From the NCBI GenBank assembly GCA_022264855.1, contig JABYQU010000001.1:1798001-1862000 (forward strand): DNA of 64,000 nucleotides, in the 5' to 3' direction. Positions 35,208 to 47,327 of the stretch are shown piece after piece. The first letter of the stretch is position 1; each line of letters begins with the position of its first letter. The notes under the pieces are model-generated. The model searched no databases, was not told the origin of the DNA, and saw only the letters and a program-made list of their open reading frames with translations. The stretch is from Lenzites betulinus. Its lineage: Eukaryota; Basidiomycota; Agaricomycetes; Polyporales; Polyporaceae. The translations under genes and the position numbers were made by a program.

Positions 35208-36915
35208 ATGGCAGACACAACGCTCCAATTCTACCGTCACGGACGATTCCAAGTAGCGGGTGGCGTCATTCCTGACGCTGTTACCGCTTATCAGACCTAT
35301 GGCAACCCATCTAGCCCCTGCATCGTGTTCCCGACATGTTACGGAGCCAAATTAGGCCTTGGGAGTAAGTGAACCGAGCCAAAGCTCCCTCCGTAGCGCA
35401 CTAATATGATAAATACCCCCAGGCCAATCCTACCTCGTTGGCCATGGCAAGGTGCGTACCGATTTGGTGCAATTAGGTAGCCTCAAGAATCGACGTTACT
35501 GAAAATAACGGATGCTCGTGCAAGGCCCTTGATCCTGAGAAGTACTTCATCGTGACCTTTGCTCTGTTTTGTAATGGAGAGGTGCGCCTTCGTTTTGTGA
35601 CAGGCGTGCCGCGTCTTGACGCCTTTCATCAGTCGTCTTCCCCTTCCAATACGGTGAGCAGCTGGCAGTGTCAACGGACCTTCCGTCGCCACCGTAATTA
35701 ACGTCAGGCCAGCCGCCGCCATACAACGGCCCGTACTTCCCTGCTATCGCATACGAAGACAACATGTGAGCCTTTCTTAGCGGAGTTGGCGCTATTCGGC
35801 CTAACCTGGACGCACCAGTCGTGCACAGTATGCCGTGCTTACCCGGCATCTCGGCGTCCAGAAGGTGTACTGTGTCGTCGGCTTCTCGATGGGGGGACAG
35901 CAGGTACCATCCAAGGCAGCATTCGCTAGACACGTAATGATTCATTGAACCTTCCTAGGCCTACCACTGGGCAACTGTATACCCCGACTTCGTCGAGAGG
36001 TTCGTGGCCATCTGTTCCTCGGCGCGCACCAGCCCGCACAACAAGTGGTCAGATCCCCTTTGCTTGACCGCCGTATGGTCACCGACATTTTTTCAGCTTC
36101 CTCGAGGGTCCGAAGGCGGCCCTGAAAGCCGGTTGCGATTTTAATGGCGGACACTATACGACCACACCTCAGATTGCCATCAGGGCTTTTGCGCGGGCTT
36201 ACTGCGCGTGGGCCTACGGACAGACGGTGAGAGCATCTGACGTGGTTCCTGCTTCTATCCATCTGACGCATCTGCATTAGTGGTTCCGCGAGCACCTGTA
36301 CAAGATGGGCGGACTGTCAGTCGGACTCTATCTGCGCTCCGTCTATCACCCCGTACTCACGGCTCCGCTATTCACGTCGATAGATACCCCACGCTCGACA
36401 CGTTCATCCGGGAGGTCTGGGAGGGCCGGTACGTGGGCAACTGGGACGCGAACGACATGCTCGCCCTTCTCGACACCTGGCAGCGGGGGGACGTGTCGTC
36501 TGTGCGCGACGGTGGCGACTTTGCACAGTGCTTGGGGACAATCAAGGCGAAGGCGCTTCTAATGCCGTGCAAAACGGACTTGTACTTCTGTGTGCGTCAC
36601 GGCGCTACCCTCGGTGGTCTTCTAGTGGCTTGCTGCTGACGACGGTTCCTGCACGGCGCGCGCGTGTGCCACCTCCGAACCGGACGGATGTTGTAGCCTG
36701 AAGACAGCCTGAACGAGATGTCGATGCTCAAGGATGCCGAGTTGGCAGTTATTGACAGCGTCTGGGGGCACGTCGGTGCGTGTAGCTGCACCTTTTTTCA
36801 GTCACAGTGTTCTTGACGCACGCGCCGCTCTCTCTCGCCTCACTCAGCCGGCGGAGGTGCCAATCCCGCGGATGTGGCGTTTATTACGAAGAAGATCCAG
36901 GCGTTCCTGGCCTAG
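35208..36915 (+). CDS. Homoserine-acetyltransferase-like alpha/beta hydrolase
   Basis: Alpha/beta-hydrolase of the MetX/Met2 superfamily. Twelve exons: 35208-35364, 35423-35451, 35525-35581, 35633-35653 (21 nt), 35713-35765, 35819-35903, 35959-36047, 36097-36226, 36281-36315, 36384-36591, 36697-36775, 36848-36915, giving 336 residues with consistent phase. The N-terminus has TAYQTYGNPSSPCIVFPTCY. The nucleophile elbow is GFSMGGQQAYHWA; the candidate acid is Asp in MPCKTDLYF; the catalytic His lies in SVWGHVAGGG. True methionine-pathway Met2 enzymes are much longer (about 480-520 residues), so this is likely one of the shorter fungal paralogues with a different acyl acceptor. The substrate is unknown. 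Confidence 0.9.
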
Positions 36916-38254
36916 GGCAGCTCACCAGTGGTAAATCAGCGGCAATATGGAAGGTTCTGACGGCAGACTCAGAGACGCCCTGAGTGTGCCGCGGCTTCGC
37001 GGCGAGTGTCAAGCAACGCTCACCAGTCTTGACGGCACTCGGAGCGCAGACTGAGACTGAGACGCGGGAGGAGAATGCGCGCTTTGGCGCCAGGGGGCAT
37101 GCCGCTTCCCCTGGTGTCGGCCTGACTCGTAAACCCACTTACCGGTACTACGACCCAATCATTGTGACTAGAAAAGTGCTGCAGATCTCAACCACCCGCG
37201 GACCACCGGACAAATGAGACCCAGGTTCGGCGGGCGCGATCATCAAATTGTGCCCGGCGCTGAGGCCGGAGGTTTTCCGACACTTGGCCAACCGTACGCA
37301 TTCGCTGTGTGCTTGTCCACTGACCACCACCCTCCCGACATCCATCTCCTCCGTCTGCCCTCGGGATGATATCGCGTTCGTGGTGCATCGTAGCAGACAA
37401 ATGCTCCGATCGGCCATATATGACTGATCACATCTGTCACCCCACGCCTTCGACGCTGGCACGGTGCGCCTGGCGGGCGGCGACCCTCCGCTCGGACGGG
37501 GGCGGGCGTTCTGCGGGGCTACCACCGCCAAGGGGCGCGGGCCTGTCCGATCGTACTTCTCGGTATGCTATTGTTATCGGTTGCCCTTCTGCGCACAGTA
37601 CGCGCCTGTTGTCACAAGCTCAGGCCTACGCTTGACCTGCACGCGGCTGGCGAGCGTGGATCACGACCTGACCGGAAGCCTGGCCCTTTGTCCTCCGCAG
37701 ATGCGGCACGCGCCCGTACACGCGCTTCGGGCAGTAAATTAAACCTCGTTGCAGCGCGGCGCCAGAACGCGACCGTTGGTCCGACGACATGCGGCCGCAC
37801 GGGAGGGCATGGATGGGTGCGTGCGGCGTGTGGGTGCTAGCTTGTCGCTAGTCATAATTGCGCCAAGACTCGGTGGCGGGTAGATGCGTCGCCTGCTACT
37901 CCACAGTGGTACGGGCGCGGGTGTACTTTTGTGGCCTGCTACTGACGGGCGCGCTGTTGCTTCTTGCTAATGGTCTAGCGGACACGGACCGAGGCGGCAG
38001 GTCGGTGACGTGCCAGTGTCGCAGCTGGGAGTGTCGGGACGCGCTCGCTTACCGTGGGGCAGGTCGGTATATAATGTATCAGCTATATCAGCATCTGCGG
38101 ATGGGCGGCAGCTAGCTTCCCAAGTTTCTGGTACCTCAAAACTGCCCTTCAAGCCGTCACTGCGCCAGTCCACCCTTTAAGCTTCGAGCTTTCGCTACAA
38201 CGCCCCAACTCGACTTCCCCGCACCCCGACTGCCGATTGCTTTCTTCCTGCCCG
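36916..38254. other. Intergenic, no gene recognised
   Basis: 3' flank of the hydrolase and promoter of the SDR. Overlapping open frames on both strands without motifs. A TATA-like run (TATATAATG) occurs near 38070. Confidence 0.45.
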
Positions 38255-39560
38255 ATGGCCTACGTTTGCGCACAACTACTTTCACCACCCAAGGCGAAAT
38301 GGGGCGTCGATGATATTCCCGATCTTTCCGGGAAAGTCATGATCGTGACCGGCGGTAACGCTGGCATCGGGAAAGAAACAATCAAGGTGCGAAGAGACAT
38401 CACTTTCACCCGTACCGCCGGCAGCTGTAGCTGATGTAGATTTATATATTGTGCAGGCGCTGCTCCAGCACGACGCGAAGGTATATATGGCATCGCGGAA
38501 CAGGACCAAAGCGTTGGCGGCGATTGCAGAGCTCCGAAAACAAACCGGAAAAGAAGCGATATACCTGAGTTTAGACCTTGCCGACTTGAGGAGCGTGAAG
38601 GCGGCGGCGCGCGAGTTCATGAGGTTAGCTTATCATTTGAGGTAATATGATTCAGGGTGGTGTTGACGATAGTAGCCAGGAGACGAGACTGCATGTGCTG
38701 TTCAATAGTGGAGGGGTTATGTTCCCCCGGTAGAACAGCTGACCGCGGACGGCTACGACCTGCAATTCGGCACGAACGTCCTCGGTTCGTGGCAGGCGTT
38801 ATTTGCGTGATTCATTGGTGATAGCTGATTGCAGGCGTGGACGGCAGGACACTTTTATCTGACGCAGCTCTTGATGCCGGTGTTGCTCTCTGGGGCGTCG
38901 CATTCGCCAGAAGGCCGGGTGCGGGTGATCAACACGTCGTCGATAGCACACGCGTCGGTGTCTGGGATTGACTTTGACACGCTGAAGGAGCATGCGAAAC
39001 GGAAGAAGTCCGGAACGCAGAAGCTGCACTTCCAAAGCAAGTTTGTAAGCATGTCTTTTGACGATTTGTGTGGGGAGAACTGTCGCTTACGCCCATATAT
39101 GATTCTCTTCTGCCGCGAAGGCAATGGTGGTGTTCTCGAATGAGCTTAATCGAAGGTACGGGGATCAGGGAATTATCTCCGTGTCGCTACATCCCGGCCA
39201 TTTGAAAACAGAAGCGCAACGACACGTCTCGTCAATCGAGAAAGTGTTATCGGTACGGTCGTCGGTAGGGTACCGAACAAACAACTGCTGAGCAAGTTTT
39301 ATAGGCACCGCTGTTGCATTCGGCGTCGATGGGGGCGCTGACTCAACTATGGGCAGGGACATCGCTGGACGGGCTCGCGCTTGGGGGCGAAGTAAGCCTG
39401 CCACATTCTGTGCACAAGCCAGCCATTTCCTAACCGGTGTCTGACATGACAGTACCTCGTGCCTTGGGCGCGACACGGGGAAGCTCGAAAGGAAACAAAG
39501 GACACACAGCTGGGGAAGCGACTGTGGGCATGGATGGAGGCGCAGGTGCAAGACGTATGA
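38255..39560 (+). pseudogene. Short-chain dehydrogenase/reductase with a frameshift and a missing catalytic Tyr
   Basis: Classical SDR of the retinol-dehydrogenase-like group common in basidiomycetes. Exons 38255-38386, 38457-38623, 38676-38784, 38848-39044, 39121-39252, 39305-39391, 39453-39560. The cofactor motif is [11 protein letters not shown], the NNAG-type motif is NSGGVM, and the Ser motif is VRVINTSSIA. Two defects are visible. First, exon 3 is one base short: after GGVMF the run of five C at 38724-38728 forces a stop, while one more C would continue into EQLTADGYDLQFGTNVLG, which is in the correct frame for exon 4. Second, the usual YxxSK active site reads HFQSK (Tyr to His). The frameshift could be a homopolymer error in the assembly; the Tyr loss could not. 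Probable pseudogene or non-catalytic protein. Confidence 0.8.
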
Positions 39561-39739
39561 CGCTTTGGGTTGTATCGTCGCGAGCACTTCTGCTGCACAT
39601 GTTGTTTTCCGTTTGACTTATGGACGCGGCCACGTGATCGCGTGCGAGGGTGCCCGATTGGGAGGCGGGGTGCGATCGGTGACATACCCCTCCAGTCTGT
39701 CACCCATGTTCGGCTTGTGCACTCTTGTTCTCAGCCGCC

Positions 39740-41835
39740 ATGTCCACGAAGAACGGCACTACCACGCCTAAGCGCGTTTGCATTGTCGGCGCCGGCTCAG
39801 CAGGAATGTCGGCTGCGTACGCCCTCAGCAAACACCCGGACAAGTTCAGTGTTACTGTGTTCGACAAGCAGCCCGTCGCCGGAGGCATGGCCACTTCCAT
39901 CGATATTGACCCCGCCAAGTACGGTGCCTCGTACGTCAACGACGGCGTTCAGGGATGCAGCCCCGTATTTGCCAACACACTCCGCATGTTCCGGATGCTT
40001 GGTTTCGAAGCAACCGAAGTTGCTATGCAGTACGCCTTCCCCAACGTAATCTAGGTTCACTTTAATCACGACTGCTACTCTAGGATAAGCTTCGGCAAAG
40101 GCGAGAATTTTTGGTCGAACGTCTTTCCCTCCGAGCTCGTCGCCCAATTCAAGGACGATATAGCCAAGTTTGGCACCGCGCTCTCCACCATCAAGAAGCT
40201 CGAGGCAATGTTTGCCGTGATCCCTGTTCATGTCATGCTCCGGATGTTCAACTTCTCCACCGGATTTGGCGAGCGCATGGTCTACCCGCTCGTCGCGCTC
40301 TTCTTTGGCACGGGGAACCAGACGCCGTACATCTCTTCGGCTATCCTGGTGAGTACAGATCCAGTCCCCAAGGCCATCCCTCATTCCATCATTTCATGCA
40401 TCGTCCAGGAACGTGTCTTTATGGATCCTAGCATGAAGCTCTTCGAGTACGATCCGAGGAGTCTCCTGGCGAGTATCCCGACCATGCTCGCCTTCCCCAA
40501 GGTATGTCCGCATTGGTTTATCAAATGAACGATATTGATCGACGATTTGCAGTTGCACGACGTATATCAAGCCTGGAAGTCTGAGATAGCCTCGCATGGG
40601 AGTGTTGACTTCCAACTGAATCACGAGGTTGTCCGTGTCATCTCACGCACGGCAAAGAAGGACGGTCCAATACAGATCGAATACAAAGCTGCTGACGGCG
40701 GCGAAGACGCAGTCCCTCGGGTAGCAGCCTTTGATGAGCTCATCCTCGCAGTCGATGCAGGCGCAGCGCTCAAGATACTGGCCACAGAGGCTACGTGGAT
40801 AGAACGCAGAGTCTTGGGCAGCGTCAAGTACCTCTACGATGTCACCATTACTCACAACGACTTAGACTACATGAACAAGGTATGGGGTCGAACGAACCGG
40901 TGTGCCAAGTTACTCATTATTGCGATGAAATCTAAAGCATTACGAAACCCGCTATAACCCAGAGCATAATGCCCCTCTGTCCTCAGCCACCACCGCGGAG
41001 GAACGTGAAGAGATGACGAAAAGCTTCAAGTTCGCGGAAAGCAGTTTCCGCCCGTTATACTACACGAAGCAGTATGACGAGGACAAGTCCAAGATTGAAA
41101 TGAGCTTCGACCTAACGCACTACCAGCCACAGTTCCGCGGCGAGCAACCTGCGGGCCCAATATCCGCTTCAGACCGTACAGAGCACCGTAACGAATGCCA
41201 GCCGCTTTCCAAAGCCGCGAAGAATGCACAGGACGCCGAGAAGGGAAAGGTCGGGGAGGAGGTGCGCACTGGTCAGGACGTTGACGGCAAGCCAGAGCCC
41301 CCTCTGGAAAAGCATGTGTTCCAGACCATATTTCTTGATAGAGATGGGAGTAAGGATCACTGGACCTGGGGGGACATCCGGGAGGAGAAACGCATCGGTG
41401 AGAAGTGGTGGAAACAGCAGAGCCATCGATGGCAACACTATGCGGAGGTCGTACCGTGGATGATGTTCATCAACGGCAAGCGGAACACACAGTATGTGCC
41501 ATGTTTTCATTCGTAGTCAGCAGCTGTACTCACCATAATCTACCGAACGTAGCTACGCCGGGGCGTGGTCCGGTAGGCGTTATAACGTTTGACTTCTGGC
41601 GACATGACCGCTGATCTTCACACTTTGGGCAGTTCTGAACATGCACGAGCTTGCAGTGACTTCAGGCTTTGCGGCAGCGTATCGGCTCGGAGCGGAATAC
41701 CCGTTCCATGGCGACGAAGACTGCGAAAGGCTGTTCAGGCTGTATCTCGGGATCAGTCATGGGTCACGTATGGTGCGTCGTTCCGCTGTGGAGATCATGT
41801 TGAGGAACTCCGAGCTCATCGCGCCGCTCATTTGA
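39740..41835 (+). CDS. FAD/NAD(P)-binding oxidoreductase (flavin amine oxidase-like)
   Basis: Predicted flavoprotein of 583 residues. Exons 39740-40029, 40084-40348, 40409-40501, 40553-40879, 40938-41491, 41553-41572, 41633-41835. The N-terminal dinucleotide-binding fold is CIVGAGSAGMSAAYALSK followed by the acidic strand end VTVFDKQPVAGG. Later parts resemble basidiomycete proteins labelled FAD/NAD(P)-binding or amine oxidase: YVNDGVQGCSPVFANTLRMF, AFDELILAVDAGAALKIL and YAGAWSVLNMHELAVTSG, a typical C-terminal FAD-contacting segment. ELAVTSGFAAAYRLGAEYPF follows and the frame runs to a stop at 41835. A donor-like GTGCGT sits at 41771, so the last ~20 residues could differ. Substrate unknown. 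No signal peptide. Confidence 0.87.
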
Positions 41836-44800
41836 CTTGTTCAGCGCAGGGAGGACCGCAAGGGTTTCCTCGCCTGAATGACGTGTCGATCCCACATGAT
41901 GTACGGAGGCATTGTCGATGTGTCTCGATTGACGTGTAGCGCACGAAAAGAATGTGTCTGAAATGCAAATTCTGGGAAATGAATACGAATGCGTATCGCG
42001 CGAGGACAGCCAGTGGAGTGGTAGGAAGGGTCGAAACCGGATATGGACTTAGTGGAGAGCCACCCACAAACAACGTTCCGGGTGATGTACACAACCAGGC
42101 TCTCCGTCCGTTCCGCCGTCGGTGCGGCGCGCGCCTTGTGTTTGATTATGTGACTAGGTTACGTTGACCTGCCTGGCGACATGAACGTCTAAGAGGCACG
42201 GGGATCAGGGCATGCAGAGGAAGGTGTACGAGGCTGGTCCAGGCAGGACGGAGGCTAGAGTTGCACCTTTGAGGAGGAGTATTTCGGACGAGTCGCTGGG
42301 AAAAGCTTGCAGGTCTTTTGGTGTAAGCGCGACAAGTTCTAAGCGAGGATCTGGGATTGCACGGCACCAACAAGGGTCGTGTGAGCAGAACAAGCATGTA
42401 GACTTTACCTGAGGCATGGCCCTGTACTTGGGTCTACCTGTCAAGATAAGCAAGTCCGAAGGGAGGCGATAGACTACAGAAACAGGCGATATACAGCTGA
42501 AGGGGGCACGCATAATCACCTGACATCAAGTAGAAAATCTTCCGTCGCCTGCCCTCCTCCTGCAGCCTTGTGTATTGAGGGAATTGACCGCTACAAAAGG
42601 CGGTATGAAACGCCGAGAAGGGCAGACATGACACGCACACGCTCGTATGCGTATTTGACCCGCTGCATATGCAAAGGATCGGCGGGGCGGTTGTTTAGCG
42701 CATGCTCATCCCATCTCAGTTCAATGGGCAATACAATGCTGGTCATACGGTGACCCCAAGCCCAGCCATCCGATGGTGCGTTCGATGATCGAGCGCACCC
42801 GGTCAGGAGGTGAGACCGCTGCGATACATTTCGGAGGAACCGTTCCGCCCTCGGAGGAGCAACAACGACCCAAGAAGTCGGCCAGACACCCAAAACGTCA
42901 CCGCAGAGCCGGGTGCGCCTGCCTTGCGCACGGTGTGGTTGCAGAGCATGTGGAAAAGAACGCGCTCCGCTGGGCGTGAGGGGAGGACTCCACATGAGCG
43001 ATGTAGGGCAGATCAGTGACCATGAGGGATCGGAGGGGGTATGCGTACGAGCCGCACGACGATGATGCGGACGCTCTATCCGCTATCCACCGCTGAAACT
43101 CCTGTTGGTGGGCAGCGAGCGAGATGTGAGGGCATGGAGCGCGAGTCCGGGACCTCGCGGCCTGTCTGAAGATAGACGGGCATGACGGAAGCACGGCTTG
43201 CGTGCCGTCGATCCTGAGCCGAGTGAGCGACGAGAGGAGCGGTGGGGTTCGATTTGTAGAAGCAGTACGGACGCCATTTCGATGAGTCCAGTAGACGACA
43301 TGAGCGTTCGCAAGAAAGAGGGGAGGGAACGTGGCGCGAAGGGCAGGGAGGGGGCGTGCGGCCGGAGCGCTCGGCGGGGCGAGGGTCGGGCGGACTGTCT
43401 GAGACTCGCTCGCGGAGACAGGAATTGCGGACCTCAAATTGGTAGCTGTGGTTTCATTTCTCGTATTGACCTCAAAGATATAGCAGGGCATTCCTGAAGA
43501 ACGGGCTGTGTGCTGGAGACCCAGGGGGGACGCGCGGATGCATTCTTTGTCCTGCCAGCCAGAGAGCCGCGGTAAGATGACCTTTCATGAGTAACTTCGC
43601 GCATGGGGCGGAGACGAAATTACTTTTCCCTCTGCGAGCCAGAAGATCCGGCGCCCGCCCGGGTCCGCGTGTAACGGTGAAACTCTGGTGATCGATGCAT
43701 TGTCCTTTTGGCATAAAACCCCTTGGTCGCGCGGAGAGTCCATCATCAACTTCCCCCTTCTCCTCCTGTCCTGATAAATCGCTGAACAGGCCGCATACCC
43801 GGGTGCACTTCTAGCCTGGGACAGGTGTAAACCCTGTTCCCGATTTCGTGGCCAGTTGGAATGCCCACTGCAAAAAATATCACACTGTGTATCAGCAGAT
43901 GTGCATCGCTGGTGGCGGGGATGGTGAGCTTTGTACAATTTTCCTGTAATCCTCAGGGAGCTGCACTATTTCCTACCGACGCAGTAGCGAATTGTGCAGC
44001 TTCGTGACCTGGGTGGCGTACAGCACAGAAGCGTAAGAAGATTCAGGCCAACATGATTGGGCTGAGGCTCTTCCGTCTCGTGGTATGCATCACGGCCCTC
44101 GTCTGGTTCATCACCAGACAAAGGCCGCGATACGTACCATGAGAATGGAAGAATCTCAAACCATCTCGCGGATTGGCCCGCAACTCCTTACCTCTTCCCA
44201 GCACCATGTGCTGTTATAAGAGTAAAGTGTTCTGGCGCACCTTGTGCTTGACAGCGCCATGCTGCTCGCGATGCCGTGGATGGATAGAATTTAAATACTC
44301 ACTGACGTGTGTCGAATGGAGCGAATAGCCCACGGTGTGCACAAAATAGCACAGGACGACTCCTTCACTGCTTATCATGACAGGTAAGAAATGTTAGAAC
44401 GAAAGATGGAGGAAAGCAGTATGCTGACCATTCTTCAAGCAGGAAAAGCATACGACAAACGGACAGCTTCTCGGCCAAAAAGGAATAGGTCGCGCTCCGA
44501 GGGCTTGCCGCGAAGCCGACCGCTGTCAGATCCACATAGGCCTCTCACGCTTACATAGGCGGGTCCCGGTTGCGGACGTTGACTTGGACACCGGAGCCGC
44601 TTCTCTGAGCTGCGCAGGTACCCACAAAGTGGAGGCGGCGAGGCGCTCTGGCCCGCGACTACTACTCGCGACAGGACGCCGTCCAAAAATCTTGCGCCTG
44701 CCTGGTAAGGTGCGGATATTTGGCGGCGGCCGCCGTACGATGATGTGCGGTTGGCGAGGAGTGTGGTTCAGACGCCGGGAGTCGAGTTTATCAGGATGGA

Positions 44801-45708
44801 ATAAAGCTACGGCAGATCGGTATGCGTCTATTTTCTACCCGAAGCTACCAGGAGAACGCTCACGGGGATGGCGCAGGACCCCTCGGACTCTCTTGTTAGA
44901 GCTGGCAGATACTCAACAGACCATGGCTCCGGAATGCTCTGGAAGTTCGTCATCGCGTCTGCTCATCTCTCCGCGCTGTCCCATTGTGACCACGTACATT
45001 TGCAAGATATTGTTGTGGCTTTTCATAGAGTTCTAACTTAACAATCCCATTACGGCAGTGTTGACATACCAAGTGTGCGGTGCGCGGAGCGCGCGCTGCC
45101 AGACGTACCTTCAAATTCATACAGCCGAACAACACGTTAGGTACGTATGGTCATTATATATGGTGGTCGACGTGTTCTTCATGACAGAAGCGATGTTCCG
45201 TAAGCACGCTGTAAATACGGCTTATTCGTTGCCGTATACTGTGTCGTTAGATAGTGAGGTATCTGGACGTGGATCTTTGGCTGCTGATCCTGCCAGCGAT
45301 AGCTTCACTTCACCCACACATCCAGCACCGTGTCCCTGAAACTACGCCATATTGCATTGCGTGCAAGGTCACCCGGACCCCAATATTGTAACAGTTTTTC
45401 CTGCGCGCCGCGGCCCCTCCGGACTTGGAGATCCGCATGTTTAGGCAGAGCAGGGCAAAGCGCGTCCGGCCTTGTGGTTCCGAATACATGTGATGTCTAC
45501 ACCGACCCCTAGCGGCACTTCCCTATTTAGCGTGAATACCTTGTAGCCAAAACATTGTTTGTGTCACTGGTTGGGACAGTGCCCTGCATTACAAACGATT
45601 GTGGAACTACAGCGCATAAAACGAGCACAATCCATCCGCTATTCCCTGATACCGTTACATACACCAATAGATGTGCACAAAAGTGAACGAGCAGTCGTCC
45701 ACGCCCAG
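41836..45708. other. Long interval without a supported gene
   Basis: About 3.9 kb. Minus-strand open stretches at 42205-42519 and 42591-43491 have natural-looking amino-acid composition in places but cannot be chained: the 42.2-42.5 kb stretch loses frame if its obvious intron is removed. 43500-45700 shows only short overlapping frames. It may hold a rapidly evolving or decayed gene; none is claimed. Confidence 0.4.
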
Positions 45709-47165
45709 CTAGGCTAGTTTGCCGGGTATGAAGGGGTGCGTGGCAGTCAGACCGCCATCTACGGCGAAGGTCTGCCCATTCACATAGCTGGACTCGTCTG
45801 CGGCACGAGTATGAGAAATGCAGTAGAGTTAAACATCAGTCGACTCACCGGATGCCAGGAACAGCACAGCGTTGGCAATTTCTGAGGGATCGCACCAATT
45901 AGCGGCGTACCACGCAAGACTAACCTACTAACCTTGCGGGAGAGCATAGCGACCCAGAGGGTTGAGTTGACCGATTTTGCCCTCGTTGCCTTTCGAGCGG
46001 GCATATTCGAACGTGTCAGCAGTCATGCCTGTCTCGACGAGACCAGGGCAGACGGTGTTGACACGAATGTCGGTGCGGCTCAGCTGGCAAGCAGCAGTTT
46101 GCGCGATGTTGTTCACGCTAGCGTTGAGTATCAGCGATGATCTCGCATGCGACGTAGACCATGACAAAGTACGCACGCAGCCTTACTGGCGCTGTCTGTT
46201 GGGATGTAAGTTTGATACGTTGTTTTCACACAGCAGGTTGAGCTTACAGTCTGTGGCGCCTGCGCCTGAGCGTATGCCTGCGACTGAAGACGGAGTTATG
46301 AGTACTTGTCTGGTCAAGGGCCCGAGTAGTTAGTGATACCTGAGGCGGTGAGGATGAGGCTTCCCCCGCTGTGTTCTTTGCCCCGCGAGACATTGGTCTT
46401 CTTCATGGCTTCCGAGCCATGCTTGACTGCGAGGAAACAGCTTAAAATGCGGTTAGAACATACAGAGACTACGAAGAAGACAGACGTACGAGAGCGCATT
46501 TACCCGCATGACGTTCATGAACTGCTCTGCGGTAATCTGAGAGAAAGGCTGGACGGTGGCTATACCCGCCTTTTAGGTATGGCGTTAGCGATGTTCGGCA
46601 AGTGCGGCTCTGAATTCGGTGAACCCTACATTAGCGAAGAAGACATCGAGACGACCTTCGTCTTGCAGAGCTTGCTTGCAGATATTGGAAATGGCAGATT
46701 CATCGGCGGCGTCGGCCTGAGTGACGGTGACCTGGGATGGATGAATGGGTCAGCGGGGGAAGCAGCGGCCGGGATGGATACGAGTACCTTGACGTCTGGG
46801 TATAATTTCTCAATGGTGGACTTCAGTTCCGGGAGGTTAGTGGCGTCAAAATCGCTGAGGTAGAGATGGCGCGCCCCTGTGGACAATACATGAGCTGCAG
46901 CAGCGGTCGAAGACTGTGGGAAGGTATACACACCCTGGTGGGCGAAGGTGAGGGCAGTCGCGCGGCTGATTGAGGCTCCAAATAAGAAGAGTGTGGTCTA
47001 TCAATGAGGGTGCGCGACGTACCCGATGCCTTTGAGAGAGCCTGCGCCGGTGATCACACAGACCTTGCCGTGGAGGCGGGAGGCACGGGGGGAGGACTGG
47101 AGGTGGTTCTTGACGCTGTCGAGCCTGGCGAGGGTGCGGTTGCGGAAGTCATCGGTGGGGGACAT
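45709..47165 (-). CDS. Classical short-chain dehydrogenase/reductase, 11 exons
   Basis: NAD(P)-dependent SDR of 302 residues. Exons 47165-47023, 46965-46934, 46876-46788, 46731-46630, 46569-46490, 46440-46340, 46283-46248, 46195-46177, 46117-45933, 45881-45849, 45797-45709. The cofactor motif is VCVITGAGSLKGIGRATAL. ADAADESAI marks the adenine-contact Asp, FANAGIATVQPFSQ the NAG motif and GSLILTAS the catalytic Ser region. YSASKAAVNNIAQTAAC is the catalytic Tyr-Lys, partly encoded by a 19-nt exon. NTVCPGLVETGM and VNGQTFAVDGGL are C-terminal SDR hallmarks. Every phase agrees. Unlike the SDR at 38-39.5 kb, all catalytic residues are present. The substrate is unknown; sequence style is that of the broad FabG-like SDR group. 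Confidence 0.94.
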
Positions 47166-47327
47166 GGTGGTTGATGTCAAAGAGGGCAGCCGGGGCTGTG
47201 GTCGGGGAACATGGGGAAGTGGTCGCCGGAGAAGGAGCTGAGTTCCCCGTGGTCGAGCGCGTGCGCGTGATCAGGCTCTACGCGTCCACCGGCGCCTGCC
47301 CGACGCGTTCCTCTGCCACTCTCCTCC
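47166..47327. promoter_or_regulatory. 162-bp bidirectional promoter region (SDR / APC1)
   Basis: The SDR (minus, ATG at 47165) and APC1 (plus, ATG at 47328) are head-to-head with 162 bp between start codons, so both 5' ends share this GC-rich segment. No TATA box seen. Confidence 0.7.

Noticed and set aside
42205..42519. Minus-strand frame with DLLILTGRPKYRAM, possible membrane-protein exon
   Set aside because: Contains an apparent 58-nt intron whose removal puts the rest out of frame and gives an immediate stop; no family recognised.
42898..43491. 197-residue minus-strand frame
   Set aside because: Ser/Arg/Pro-rich without motif; overlaps equally long plus-strand frames.
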